Both the position numbers and the translations under genes were made by a program. A stretch of DNA of 64,000 nucleotides from Thioalbus denitrificans (GTDB lineage: Bacteria; Pseudomonadota; Gammaproteobacteria; DSM-26407): NCBI RefSeq assembly GCF_003337735.1, contig NZ_QPJY01000001.1:550650-614649 (forward strand), written 5' to 3'. The notes beneath the pieces are model-generated. The model was not told the DNA's origin, did no database searches, and saw only the letters and a list, made by a program, of their open reading frames with translations. Position 1 is the stretch's first letter. Every line of letters begins with the position of its first letter. Shown piece by piece: positions 16,466-25,200 of this stretch.

Positions 16466-17878
16466 ATGCCCACAGGAGAACATGTCTGGGTCATCGATGA
16501 TGACCGCTCCATCCGCTGGGTGCTGGAGCGGGCGCTGTCCCAGGCCGGCATGGATGTGCGCAGCTTCGAGGAGGGCGGCAGCGTCATGGCCGCCCTGGAA
16601 CGGGAGCAGCCCGACGCGCTGCTGACCGATGTCCGCATGCCCGGCATCGACGGCATCGAGCTGCTGGAGCAGGTGCGCCGGCGCTTTCCCGACCTGCCGG
16701 TCATCATCATGACCGCCCACTCGGACCTGGACAGCGCCGTGGCCGCCTACCAGGGCGGGGCCTTCGAGTACCTGCCCAAGCCCTTCGACGTGGACGAGGC
16801 GGTGGAACTGGTCCGTCGCGCGGTGCAGCACCGGCGCTCGGAGGCCGAGGCGCCGGTGGAGCCGGTCACCGAGGCGCCCGAGATCATCGGCGAGGCGCCG
16901 GCGATGCAGGAGGTGTTCCGGGCCATCGGGCGCCTCGCCCGCTCCCACATCACCGTGCTCATCAACGGCGAGACCGGTACCGGCAAGGAGCTGGTGGCCC
17001 ACGCGCTGCACCGCCACAGTCCCCGCGCCGCCTACCCCTTCATCGCGCTGAACATGGCCGCCATTCCCCGGGACCTCCTGGAGAGCGAGCTGTTCGGGCA
17101 CGAGAAGGGCGCCTTCACGGGCGCCACCGGCATGCGCCGCGGCCGGTTCGAGCAGGCCGACGGCGGCACCCTGTTCATGGACGAGATCGGCGACATGCCG
17201 GCGGAGCTCCAGACCCGGCTGCTCCGGGTCCTGGCCGACGGGGAGTTCTACCGGGTCGGCGGTCACACCTCGGTGAAGGTGGACGTGCGCATCATCGCCG
17301 CCACCCACCAGAACCTCGAGCACCTGGTCGCCGAGGGCCGCTTCCGCGAGGATCTCTTCCACCGTCTCAACGTGATCCGCATCCACATCCCCGCCCTGCG
17401 CGAGCGGCGCGAGGACATCCCGGTCCTGGCGCGTCACTTCCTCGACCGCGCGGCGCGGGAGCTGGACATGGAGCCGAAGGTGCTGCGCAGCGAGGTGGCG
17501 GCCTACCTGAGCGGGCTGGAGTGGCCCGGCAACGTGCGCCAGCTGGAGAACGCCTGCCGCTGGATGATGGTGATGGCCTCCGGGCGCGAAATCCACCTGG
17601 ACGACCTGCCGCCCGAGCTGATGGGCGGCACCGAGACCCCCGCCAGCGGCGAGGACTGGCTCGCATCCCTGCGCGCCTGGGCCGACCGCCATCTCGCCAT
17701 GGGCGACCAGGGGCTGCTGACCCAGGCCCTGCCGCGCTTCGAGCAGACCCTCATCGAGGTGGCCCTGGCCCGCACCGGCGGCCGGCGCCAGGATGCCGCC
17801 CGGCTGCTGGGCTGGGGGCGCAACACCCTGACCCGCAAGATCAAGGAGCTGGACATGGACGTGGGCGGGGAGGAGTAG
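16466..17878 (+). CDS. glnG: Nitrogen response regulator NtrC (sigma-54 activator)
   Basis: Response regulator that activates sigma-54 promoters such as glnA. The 470-aa protein has a receiver domain ([12 protein letters not shown]; phospho-acceptor Asp in [17 protein letters not shown]), an AAA+ domain with Walker A GETGTGKE, the sigma-54 contact loop GAFTGA, Walker [13 protein letters not shown] and sensor residues. A Fis-type HTH at the end ([20 protein letters not shown]) binds the TGCACC-N5-GGTGCA sites found at 12703 and 15184. A Shine-Dalgarno (GAGGTGAG) precedes the ATG. Convergent with the pilus genes, with only 17 bases between. Confidence 0.97.
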   Translation: MPTGEHVWVIDDDRSIRWVLERALSQAGMDVRSFEEGGSVMAALEREQPDALLTDVRMPGIDGIELLEQVRRRFPDLPVIIMTAHSDLDSAVAAYQGGAFEYLPKPFDVDEAVELVRRAVQHRRSEAEAPVEPVTEAPEIIGEAPAMQEVFRAIGRLARSHITVLINGETGTGKELVAHALHRHSPRAAYPFIALNMAAIPRDLLESELFGHEKGAFTGATGMRRGRFEQADGGTLFMDEIGDMPAELQTRLLRVLADGEFYRVGGHTSVKVDVRIIAATHQNLEHLVAEGRFREDLFHRLNVIRIHIPALRERREDIPVLARHFLDRAARELDMEPKVLRSEVAAYLSGLEWPGNVRQLENACRWMMVMASGREIHLDDLPPELMGGTETPASGEDWLASLRAWADRHLAMGDQGLLTQALPRFEQTLIEVALARTGGRRQDAARLLGWGRNTLTRKIKELDMDVGGEE

Positions 17879-17895
17879 CGGCCGGCGGTCCGGCG

Positions 17896-18393
17896 CTACC
17901 ACTCCACCGTGATTGTCAGCCGGTCCTCGTAGTATCCCACCGCGGCGTTCTGGCCGGGGGGCAGGCGGGCATGGACGGTGAGCACCGCCGGCGTGTTGCG
18001 GGTCACCTTGCGCAGCCACACGGTCTCGCCGATGCCCGTGCCGTCGCCCCAGATCCGGGTGGTGGCCGGATCGACGAACAGGTTGTAGGCCAGGCGCTCC
18101 TCGCCACCCACCCGGCGCAGTTCCCGGGGCAGGAAGCCGCCCGATACCGCGCTGGGACCGATGCCGACGGTCACGTCCGGCGGCGGGGCGAGGTCGCAGT
18201 CGATGGTGATGCTGGCGCTGCTGGCGGCGCCCGCGGGATCGAAGGGGTCGTAGCTGCCGAAGGCGATGCCGCCGACGCTCACGCCGCAGGCGCCGGCCGG
18301 CGCCAGGCCCAGGAGCAGGATGACTCCCCCCGCCGCCGCGGCGACGCGGCGCCGGCGGGTGCGCGGCGGCCGCTCAGCGCTCGGGTGCGTCAC
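17896..18393 (-). CDS. SCPU-domain fimbrial subunit (last gene of the pilus locus)
   Basis: Secreted fimbrial subunit of the spore-coat-U/Csu type. After an Arg-rich signal peptide (VAAAAGGVILLLGLAPAGA) the mature part begins CGVSVGGIAFGSYDPFDP, the typical SCPU opening, with a second Cys in ITIDCDL that would form the disulfide. The C-terminal strand (YYEDRLTITVEW) is the donor-strand-like end. 165 aa. The start overlaps the usher gene by 20 bases. In Csu-type loci the gene after the usher often encodes the tip adhesin, but this one is short and single-domain, so its exact role (tip or minor subunit) is open. Confidence 0.85.
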   Translation of the reverse strand: MTHPSAERPPRTRRRRVAAAAGGVILLLGLAPAGACGVSVGGIAFGSYDPFDPAGAASSASITIDCDLAPPPDVTVGIGPSAVSGGFLPRELRRVGGEERLAYNLFVDPATTRIWGDGTGIGETVWLRKVTRNTPAVLTVHARLPPGQNAAVGYYEDRLTITVEW

Positions 18394-20695
18394 AGCGAAC
18401 CTCCCCCAGCTCCAGGACCACCTGTTCGGTGGCCGGTATTTCCAGCAGGAAGTCGCACCCGCCGGCGGGACCCTGGTAGCGGCCGCGGTGGCGCCCGGGG
18501 GCGATCCCCTCCAGGTAGAAGCCGCCGTCGCGCAGGGTGATGGCTTGCAGGGGCTCCGACGCCTCTCCGAGGGTGACGGTGCCGTGACCGGCCGGCGTGC
18601 CGTCGGACCTGAGCAGCCGTCCCGCCACTGCCCGTACCCGGCGCAGGGGGAAGTCCACCAGCACCCCGCCCCGGTGGGGCGGGGCCACGTGCCGTTCGCG
18701 GGTCGCGAAGGCGTAATCGAGCGGGATGTCCCGCCCGTCGATGGTCACGGCGTTGTCCAGGTAGCCGCTGAGATCGGGCAGCGGCAGGAGGCCCCGGCTG
18801 TCGGTCCGTCCCACCGCCTGGTGGTTGAGGGAGACGCGGACGTTTTCCAGCGTGCCCACCCGCACCAGGGCGAAGGCGTCGTGGATGGGGCGCGTCAGCA
18901 CGGCGTGGCCGTCCGCCCACGCCAGCGCCCCGGCCCCCCGCAGCCGCCAGCTGTCGCCACCACCCGCGCCGCCTGTGCGCAGCTCCCCGCTCAGGATTCC
19001 GCGCCGTCCGTGCCAGCGGGCGTAGGGGGAGAGGGCCACCTCCCCGGCGTCGTGATCCATGGCGAGGCGATAGCCGAACCCTTCGCCGGCCGGTGTGGGG
19101 CGGGTGACCTGCAGGCTCTGGCGCCCGCCGTCGCCGTCCTGCTGGTGCTGGAGGCTGACGTTCCGCCGGCCGCCGGCGTGGAGGCTCAGGCCCAGGAACA
19201 GGCGCGTGTCGCTGCCCGAATCCGGGTCGCGGCCGCGGCTCAGGGTGGTGAACAGGCTCAGGCGTCCCCCCAGCGTGCGGCTGTAGGTGAGGCTGTCGGT
19301 GCGGCCTTCCCCCCCGTCATGGTCGCGCTGCTCGGCATGGCTCAGGCCCAGGTTGCCGAGGCCGGGAAGGTGGGTGCCGATGCTCGCCTCCAGGCGCCGG
19401 CTGGGGCGATCGGACGCGCTGCCGTGGGTGCTGTTGGCGTAGGACGCCGCGTAGGTTTCCAGGCGCAGCCCGGCATTGAAGCGGCGGGCCTGGTAACTGT
19501 AGCCGAGCAGGCCGGCACCGCCGGCGGCGGCGCCCGGGATGCCGCCGGCGGCGCCGGCCAGGGTGGCGATGCCGAGGCCGCCGGGCAGCCGCAGGGTGAG
19601 CTCGGGCCCGGCGTTCCAGAACCCCTCCCCGGCCTCGCCCCGCAGGCCGGCGGTGAGATCGTCGCTGACGCCGTAGCGGTGGTAGAGGGCCGCGGCCGGA
19701 GCGCCATAGTCCGCGCTGCGGCTGCCGAACGCCTCGCGCTGCAGGCCGGCGGCGTAGCCGTACTCATGCAGGCCCGCGGCGAGGAGGGAATCGGTGAAGT
19801 AGTAGGCGCGGGTCAGGAACTGTTCGCGGCCGAAGGCGTCGCGCACCAGGACCTGGACGTTGCGGCTGCCGCCGTAGTAGTCCAGCCCCTCGAGCTCGAA
19901 CGGCCCCGCCCCCAGCTCCTCGCTCCTCACCCGCACCCCGTCCAGGTAGATCTCCACCTCCGCGGGCGAGGGGAGCACGCCGCTGAGGCGGGCGGTGGGA
20001 TTGCGCACGAAATAGGGATCGATGGCATAGACCTTGGTGAGGCTGACACCGCCGAGATTGAGCGTGCCGCCCAGGCTCCCGGAGTCGGCGTAGTGGTCGC
20101 CGAGCACCAGCCGCTGCAGTTGCTGCGGGCGATCCCGGACCAGTCGCGTCATCAGGCGCAGGGGACGGCCGCCGGCCCGGCGCTGATCGCTCAGCAGGAG
20201 CCAGCCGCCGCGGCGCACGCCGAGCTCCAGGTCCAGGTCCCGGCTCGATCCGCCGTCCCCCCCCTGGAGGCCGGCGCCGTAGTTGAGAAAGGCGCTGTCG
20301 CCGCTGAGGGGCTCCAGGTCGGCGCGCCTGGGCGTGCGGAAATCGAGGCGCCGGACCGGCAGCCGCTCCGGGGGGAGCACGATGTCCAGGGTCAGGGTGG
20401 CGGTGTCGAAGGCGACCCGGGACTCCGGCAGCGCGGAAAGATCGATCCATGCGTCTGGCTCCGGGCTATGGCCGCTCCCGGGCGGGAGGGGGCCCAGGCC
20501 CAGTTGCAGGAAACTCGCCGCGGGCACCAGGAATGTCCCCTGCGGGGTGCGCAGGGCCGGGAGTTCGCCGCGGCCCTCGCCGTTCACCCTGACCGCCACC
20601 AGCATCATCTCGCCGGGGGGATCCGCCGCCCGGGCCGGGGCCGCGAGGCAGAGCAGCAGGCACAGGGCCCAGGGCAGGGGGGCGCTGCGGCTCAT
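18374..20695 (-). CDS. Fimbrial outer-membrane usher (Csu/SCPU type)
   Basis: Beta-barrel usher that assembles and secretes chaperone-bound subunits. 773 aa, on the short side (FimD is ~840 mature). A signal peptide (LPWALCLLLCLAAPARA) is followed by the N-terminal domain binding chaperone-subunit complexes and the 24-strand barrel with plug domain (SGVLPSPAEVEIYLDGVRV; GAGPFELEGLDYYGGSRNVQ). The barrel ends with NAVTIDGRDIPLDYAF, then C-terminal domains (RLLRSDGTPAGHGTVTL). The start overlaps the chaperone stop by four bases. All pilus genes are on one strand, so it is one operon. Confidence 0.92.
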   Translation of the reverse strand: MSRSAPLPWALCLLLCLAAPARAADPPGEMMLVAVRVNGEGRGELPALRTPQGTFLVPAASFLQLGLGPLPPGSGHSPEPDAWIDLSALPESRVAFDTATLTLDIVLPPERLPVRRLDFRTPRRADLEPLSGDSAFLNYGAGLQGGDGGSSRDLDLELGVRRGGWLLLSDQRRAGGRPLRLMTRLVRDRPQQLQRLVLGDHYADSGSLGGTLNLGGVSLTKVYAIDPYFVRNPTARLSGVLPSPAEVEIYLDGVRVRSEELGAGPFELEGLDYYGGSRNVQVLVRDAFGREQFLTRAYYFTDSLLAAGLHEYGYAAGLQREAFGSRSADYGAPAAALYHRYGVSDDLTAGLRGEAGEGFWNAGPELTLRLPGGLGIATLAGAAGGIPGAAAGGAGLLGYSYQARRFNAGLRLETYAASYANSTHGSASDRPSRRLEASIGTHLPGLGNLGLSHAEQRDHDGGEGRTDSLTYSRTLGGRLSLFTTLSRGRDPDSGSDTRLFLGLSLHAGGRRNVSLQHQQDGDGGRQSLQVTRPTPAGEGFGYRLAMDHDAGEVALSPYARWHGRRGILSGELRTGGAGGGDSWRLRGAGALAWADGHAVLTRPIHDAFALVRVGTLENVRVSLNHQAVGRTDSRGLLPLPDLSGYLDNAVTIDGRDIPLDYAFATRERHVAPPHRGGVLVDFPLRRVRAVAGRLLRSDGTPAGHGTVTLGEASEPLQAITLRDGGFYLEGIAPGRHRGRYQGPAGGCDFLLEIPATEQVVLELGEVRCDAPER

Positions 20696-21438
20696 GGCCC
20701 GCAGAGCGACCGGTCAACCGGTATCCGATCCTCCAGGGTGAGCGCGTCGCTGCGGACCGTGACCCGAACCTGGTCCAGCTCCGCGCACTGCCCGGAGGAG
20801 AGCGCCAGGCGGTAGTCGCGGCCGCGCCCGGGCAGGAGGTACCAGCCGGGCAGGCGCTGCTCCAGTCCGGCGCCCTCGAACACGACCTCCTCGAGCCGCA
20901 GGTGGACGTTGCCCGTGTTGCGCACGTGGACGAGCAGGTCGCCGGATGGCGTCTGCCCCGTCTCCAGGGTGGCGGCCGGAGCGGGTGCGGCCGGCGCCAC
21001 GAAGACCGGCACGCCGAAACGGATGGCCAGGCTTACCCGGGCGCCCCCGTTCCGCGCCGGCGGCGTCACCTCCTCCAGGTAGAGGCGGTAGCTCCGCTCC
21101 ACCGCCCCGGGCGGCTGGCGCAGGCCCACCCGCACCACCTGCCGCGCCGCCGGGGCGAGCGAAACCACCCGGGGGAAATAGATCAGCGCATCGCTCGGCT
21201 CATAGCGGTCACCGCCCGCCTCGTCCTGGCTCCAGGCCTTGAGGGTCAGGGCCAGGTCGAGGGTCGCGCGGCCGTTGTTGGTGACCGTGACCGCCGCCGA
21301 GCGGGTGGCGGGGTCCAGGTCGAGGCGGATGGGGGCGACGGCGAAGTCGCCCGCCGGCGTCGGCGCGGTACACGCCAGCAGCCACAGCCCGGCGAGCAGC
21401 CGGGCCGTGGCCGGAGATGGGTGGCGACGGGTGGGCAT
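20692..21438 (-). CDS. Periplasmic pilus chaperone (PapD/CsuC type)
   Basis: Two-domain Ig-fold chaperone that completes fimbrial subunits by donor-strand complementation. 248 aa with a signal peptide (LLAGLWLLACTAPTPAG), the first domain opening FAVAPIRLDLDPATRSAAVTVTN, an A-strand region with Arg, and the conserved G1 edge (ALIYFPRVVSLAPAARQVVRVG) used for subunit binding. The second domain follows (SLAIRFGVPVFVAP). It lies between the SCPU subunit gene (44 bases before) and the usher (4-base overlap). Confidence 0.9.
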   Translation of the reverse strand: MPTRRHPSPATARLLAGLWLLACTAPTPAGDFAVAPIRLDLDPATRSAAVTVTNNGRATLDLALTLKAWSQDEAGGDRYEPSDALIYFPRVVSLAPAARQVVRVGLRQPPGAVERSYRLYLEEVTPPARNGGARVSLAIRFGVPVFVAPAAPAPAATLETGQTPSGDLLVHVRNTGNVHLRLEEVVFEGAGLEQRLPGWYLLPGRGRDYRLALSSGQCAELDQVRVTVRSDALTLEDRIPVDRSLCGP

Positions 21439-21482
21439 GGAACAGCGCGGCGATCGGCCCCGGGAGGCCGGTCGCCCCGTCC

Positions 21483-21956
21483 TCAGGGATTGATCTCCAG
21501 GGTGACGGTATCGGAGTAGGCGCCGGCGGTGGCCTGCTCGTAGTCGGTCTGGGCCACGCCGCCCTCGTAGGTGAGGGTCAGGGTGGACAGGGGGCCGTTG
21601 CCGGTGCCGCTGGCGCCGCCGGTGAAGGCGAAGGTGTAGGGCAGGTACTCGGTGATGCCGGCGTCGTCATGCTCCATGCGCTTGGTGCCGGTGTCGTCGT
21701 AGAGTCCGCCACGGTCGGTGATGGTATAGCTCACCCCCTTGGTGCACCAGAAGTCGACGGCGCCGGTCTGGGTCACGTCGCCGCCCATGGCCGGATCCAG
21801 GTCGCCGAAGGCGAGGGTGCCGGTGGAGGTGAACTTGCAGGTGCCCACCACGTTGGCCGAGACGCTGACGGTGGTCTGGTCGCTGGCCGCGTGGGCGGCG
21901 GGGGAGAGGAGCAGGGTGGCCAGGGTGAGGCCGGAGAGGAGTCGTGCCTTGCGCAT
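21483..21956 (-). CDS. SCPU-domain major fimbrial subunit
   Basis: Likely main pilus subunit: 157 aa with a signal peptide (SGLTLATLLLSPAAHA), mature start SDQTTVSVSANVVGTCKFTS, a Cys in GTCKF and a second in VDFWCTKGVSY for the disulfide, and the C-terminal strand YSDTVTLEINP. All fit the spore-coat-U fold. First gene of the chaperone-usher set in transcription order. The upstream region (22000-22090) is notably AT-rich compared with its surroundings and probably holds the promoter. Confidence 0.9.
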   Translation of the reverse strand: MRKARLLSGLTLATLLLSPAAHAASDQTTVSVSANVVGTCKFTSTGTLAFGDLDPAMGGDVTQTGAVDFWCTKGVSYTITDRGGLYDDTGTKRMEHDDAGITEYLPYTFAFTGGASGTGNGPLSTLTLTYEGGVAQTDYEQATAGAYSDTVTLEINP

Positions 21957-22016
21957 GGTTGCGGTGCGTCCTGTGACAGAGGGTTCGGATCCGGAAACGT
22001 CCTGCGATACGGCATT

Positions 22017-22077
22017 TCATCACAATCCATGTGGGCATTTGTCAATATTCGCGTCATTTGTAAACGCGGCGGACACA
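22017..22077 (-). promoter_or_regulatory. AT-rich upstream region of the pilus operon
   Basis: On the minus strand TTGACA (complement of 22040-22045) could be a -35, but the hexamer 17 bases on is only TGATGA. The motif CATTTGT(C/A)A occurs twice in direct orientation, at about 22036-22044 and 22055-22063, nearly two helix turns apart, and could be an operator. Experimental mapping is lacking. Confidence 0.35.
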
Positions 22078-22216
22078 TAAAGATGTGAACCCCGTCACGG
22101 TCTCGATTTGTTGAGTGATGCGATGCGGCACTACGCCGGCGCAGCCAGGCGGGGATGGCTGTCACTGCGGTGGCGGGTATGCCGGCGGCGCCGGCGCCCG
22201 CCACCCTGGCACCCGG

Positions 22217-23311
22217 TCAGAGGGGGAGGATGCTGAGGGTGACGGGCCAGGGATACTCGCCCGGGGGAGTTCCCGGCGCCAGCGCGAAGCGGTAGCCGGG
22301 TCGGATCTCGATTGCTGCACGGGGATCGGCGGGGGGGCGCAGGAGCGTGCCGCCGGCGACGGCGAGGGCGACATCCGGGCCCAGGCCGCGGATCACCACG
22401 CCGGTGAGGATTTCGCTCCGCCCTTCCACGACCAGGGCATAGCCGCGGGGCGAGTTGCTGCGGATGGAGAGCCGGGAGATGCCGTCCACCTCCACGTAGC
22501 CGCGCGCCGCGTCGACGGCTGTCACGTGCAGGCTCGAGGGCTGGGCGAGTACCTCCAGGCGTGCGTAGGGCAGTACCCGCGCCGACACGCTGACGCCGCC
22601 CTCCGCCCCGCCGGCCGCGGCTGCGGTGCCGGGCAGTCCCGGGCCGAGGGCGAGCAGCGCCGCCACCGCGGCGGCCATCAGGCCCCGCTGCAGGCGCAGG
22701 CCCTCGGCAATGGTCCGCGGCGTGGCGTAGCCGGCGTCGATGAGCACCTCGCCCAGGGCGCGGCCGGTTCCGACCTGGCGGGCGAGGGCGGCATCGAGCT
22801 GTCCGGTGGTGATGGCGCCGAGCAGCACGAGGATGCGGCCCAGGCGCAGGGGTCCGGGGCCCGGCGGCGTGCGCCCGAGCTGCCGCTGCAGGGACAGCAG
22901 CCGCTCCAGGGCCGGCTCCGCGATCCAGCCCCGCCGCACCGCGATGCGGCCCAGGCGCGCACCGGTCCGCTCCTGTTCGGCGAGGGCATCCTCCAGCTGC
23001 GCGGGCGTGATGCACCCGCCCGCCAGCAGCAGGACACCCAGCGGTTCGCGGGGGCCGGCGGCGGTGGCCAGGATCCGCTCGGGGGAGGAGAGCGCCGATT
23101 GCAGCTCCAGGGCCAGCTCGAGGGTCGCCGGGTCGAGGAAGCCCATCTCGCAGAGCAGCGCGCCGAGGCGGACCGCACCGGCTTGCTGCCGCGCCAGGGC
23201 CGAATGCAGCTGGTCCGTCGTGACGAGGCCGGCATCGAGCAGGATCCGTCCGATGCGGGGGGCGGCCGTGCGTGCCGGTCCGCCGCCGGGGCGCGGTGCC
23301 TGCCTGGTCAT
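22217..23311 (-). CDS. Triple MshEN-like (c-di-GMP-type) domains, internal signal segment and beta-rich domain
   Basis: 364 aa from the ATG at 23311, chosen because GGGAGG stands six bases upstream. Residues 19-208 hold six copies of a 24-residue motif R-x-G-x2-h-h-x2-G-h-h-x4-L-x3-L-x2-Q: 19-42, 48-71, 90-113, 119-142, 156-179 and 185-208. They pair up with exactly five-residue spacers (43-47, 114-118, 180-184), which is the layout of the MshEN domain that binds cyclic di-GMP in MshE-type ATPases. Copy 3 lacks the Arg and copy 6 is degenerate. No ATPase domain follows. Instead residues 209-235 look like a signal peptide inside the protein (hydrophobic LMAAAVAALLALG, then an AAAA cleavage-like site). 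The last ~128 residues (VSVSARVLPYARLEVL onward) are beta-rich and cysteine-free, with an SCPU-like opening. It lies directly before the chaperone-usher operon. Role inferred only. Confidence 0.75.
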   Translation of the reverse strand: MTRQAPRPGGGPARTAAPRIGRILLDAGLVTTDQLHSALARQQAGAVRLGALLCEMGFLDPATLELALELQSALSSPERILATAAGPREPLGVLLLAGGCITPAQLEDALAEQERTGARLGRIAVRRGWIAEPALERLLSLQRQLGRTPPGPGPLRLGRILVLLGAITTGQLDAALARQVGTGRALGEVLIDAGYATPRTIAEGLRLQRGLMAAAVAALLALGPGLPGTAAAAGGAEGGVSVSARVLPYARLEVLAQPSSLHVTAVDAARGYVEVDGISRLSIRSNSPRGYALVVEGRSEILTGVVIRGLGPDVALAVAGGTLLRPPADPRAAIEIRPGYRFALAPGTPPGEYPWPVTLSILPL

Positions 23312-23439
23312 GGATCCCTCCCTATGCGGATCGCCCCGGCCCGTCGGAGCGACTGCTGATACTTTAGACCATCGGCAGGGGCCGGGGATGGGCAACCGGT
23401 TGCTGTCCGCTCACGCCGGGGGGTGTGAATGCGCCGGGC

Positions 23440-24405
23440 TCAGCTGGTGCACAGGCTGGCGGGCCGCTCGGTGACCAGCGTGCCCACGAGCTGCTCCACC
23501 GTGCCCATGCCGTGGCGCTGGAGGTAGGCGGCGATGCCGGTGTTGATCTTGGCGCACACCAGGGGATCGTAGAACAGGGCGGTGCCCACCCCGATCGCCG
23601 AGGCGCCGGCGATGATGAACTCCAGGGCGTCCTCGGCGGTGGCGATGCCGCCCTGGCCGATGATGGGGATGCCATGGTCGCGGCAGACCTGGTGGACCTG
23701 GTGCACCTTCAGCAGCGCGATGGGCTTGATGGCGGGTCCGGAGAGCCCGCCCTGGCGGTTGCCGAGGATGGGGGTGCGGTTCTCGATGTCGATGGCCATG
23801 CCCATGAGGGTATTGATCACGGCGAAGGCGTCGGTGCCGGCCTCGATGCAGCGGCGGGCGTTGTGGGCGATGTCGGTCTGGTTGGGGGAGAGCTTGGTGA
23901 TGAGCGGCTTGGCCGTGGCCCGGCGGCACACCTCGACCACCCGCGCGGACATTTCCGGGTCGTTGCCGAAGGCCACGCCGCCCGCCTTCACGTTGGGGCA
24001 GGAGATGTTGATCTCGATGGCGTCGATGGGCGAGTCGTCGAAGATGCGCGCCACCTCCTCGTACTCCTCCACCGTGGAGCCGGAGATGTTGGCGATGAAG
24101 CGGGTCTCCGAGAAGTCGAGCGTGGGCAGGATCTTCTCCACCACGTGGCGGGCGCCGGGGTTCTGCAGGCCGATGGCGTTGAGCATCCCCGCGGGGGTCT
24201 CGTAGACCCGGTGGGGAGCGTTGCCGAGCCGCGGCTCAAGCGTGGTGCCCTTCAGGCACACCGCCCCCACCTCCGCGTTGGAAAAGCCCTCGACCCGCGT
24301 GTATTCTTCGCCGAAGCCGACGCACCCCGACAGCAGGGTGATGGGTGAGGAGAATTCGAGGCCGCAGAAATCGAGGGCCAGCAGGGAGCGTTGTTCGGCT
24401 GTCAT
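23440..24405 (-). CDS. Dihydroorotate dehydrogenase, class 1 (PyrD-like)
   Basis: FMN enzyme of pyrimidine synthesis oxidising dihydroorotate to orotate. 321 aa from the ATG at 24405; upstream codons are not family-like. The active-site segment NISCPNVKAGG carries the Cys typical of soluble class 1 enzymes (class 2 has Ser), and the C-terminal phosphate/FMN loop is IIGQGGIATAEDALEFI with GASAIGVGTA. Class 1B enzymes work with PyrK, an Fe-S/FAD subunit; no pyrK is adjacent, and gammaproteobacteria usually use class 2. It may be a dihydropyrimidine-dehydrogenase-like relative, or the partner may be elsewhere. Divergent from trmL. Confidence 0.8.
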   Translation of the reverse strand: MTAEQRSLLALDFCGLEFSSPITLLSGCVGFGEEYTRVEGFSNAEVGAVCLKGTTLEPRLGNAPHRVYETPAGMLNAIGLQNPGARHVVEKILPTLDFSETRFIANISGSTVEEYEEVARIFDDSPIDAIEINISCPNVKAGGVAFGNDPEMSARVVEVCRRATAKPLITKLSPNQTDIAHNARRCIEAGTDAFAVINTLMGMAIDIENRTPILGNRQGGLSGPAIKPIALLKVHQVHQVCRDHGIPIIGQGGIATAEDALEFIIAGASAIGVGTALFYDPLVCAKINTGIAAYLQRHGMGTVEQLVGTLVTERPASLCTS

Positions 24406-24510
24406 GAGTCTTGGTCCGGTGCGCGGGTGCCAGTGCGACGCAGTCCACTGCGGATGCCTGAGATGCAGCGTTGAACTGCGCAGTACACGATACAGCGAAC
24501 CCGGAGACCG

Positions 24511-24975
24511 ATGTTGCACGTGGTGCTCTACGAGCCGGAGATTCCCCCCAACACCGGCAACGTCATCCGCCTGTGCGCCAACGTGGGCGCGCGGCTGCAT
24601 CTGATCCATCCCCTCGGCTTCGATCTGGAGCATGCCAAGCTCCGGCGCGCGGGTCTGGATTACCGGGAGTTCGCCGAGGTGCAGCAGTATGACAATTTCC
24701 AGGCCTTTTCGGAAGCGCAGCGGCCCCGGCGGATCTTCGCCGTGAGCACCCGCGGCCGCACCGCCTACACCGGGCCGGAGTATCGCGACGGCGACGCCTT
24801 CCTGTTCGGCCCCGAAACCCGCGGACTGCCCGCCGCGCTGCTCGACGGCTTCCCTCCCGAGCGGCTGCTGCGCATCCCCATGCAGCCCCGCAACCGCAGC
24901 CTCAACCTCTCCAACGCCGTGGCCGTCGTCCTCTACGAGGCCTGGCGCCAGCTCGGCTTCCCCGGCGGGGCCTGA
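24511..24975 (+). CDS. trmL: tRNA (cytidine/uridine-34-2'-O)-methyltransferase
   Basis: SPOUT methyltransferase acting on the wobble base of tRNA-Leu isoacceptors. 154 aa, matching TrmL (157). Motifs: N-terminal EIPPNTGNVIRLCANVGARL, then the SAM-binding knot FGPETRGLP and the closing IPMQPRNRSLNLSNAVAVVLYEAWRQ, written here in parts: IPMQPRNRSLNLSN and AVAVVLYEAW. MLHVVLYEPEIPPN is the usual start. Alone on the plus strand; its end faces gpsA across the inverted-repeat element at 25011-25179. Confidence 0.95.
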   Translation: MLHVVLYEPEIPPNTGNVIRLCANVGARLHLIHPLGFDLEHAKLRRAGLDYREFAEVQQYDNFQAFSEAQRPRRIFAVSTRGRTAYTGPEYRDGDAFLFGPETRGLPAALLDGFPPERLLRIPMQPRNRSLNLSNAVAVVLYEAWRQLGFPGGA

Positions 24976-25010
24976 TGCCCCGTTCCTCCATCGACCGGCT
25001 AGAAACGCGG

Positions 25011-25179
25011 TTTATCCGCAGATTACGCGGATTTCGCAGATTGAAAAAATCTGAACGTCATTGGGCAATTCAGTCTGGAGTGCGAGGTGGGCTGATGGAT
25101 CGCCCAGGGCCGTTGTCCGGCAATGTCGCGTGGCTTGATCAAGCCCCCATCGGCGTAATCTGCGTAATCTGCGGATAAA
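25011..25179. repeat. Intergenic element bounded by inverted repeats (169 bp)
   Basis: TTTATCCGCAGATTACGC (25011-25028) is the perfect reverse complement of GCGTAATCTGCGGATAAA (25162-25179). Extending inward to 27 bases gives only two mismatches. Each arm contains tandem copies of a unit near CGCAGATTA. It fills the gap between the convergent genes trmL and gpsA, with no reading frame and no other terminator there. Confidence 0.85.
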
Positions 25180-25200
25180 AGGAGGATCGGGACGGGAGGG

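Noticed and set aside
18266-20815. Long plus-strand open frame antisense to the usher gene (similar ones at 3058-5280, 8056-9867 plus; 12804-15200, 45164-47656 minus)
   Set aside because: High GC leaves mirror frames open; these have low-complexity His/Gln/Arg/Gly-rich translations, no motifs, and fully overlap well-supported genes.
17881-23311. Pilus locus as a mobile island
   Set aside because: No integrase, tRNA, direct repeats or clear composition shift, apart from short AT-rich promoter DNA.
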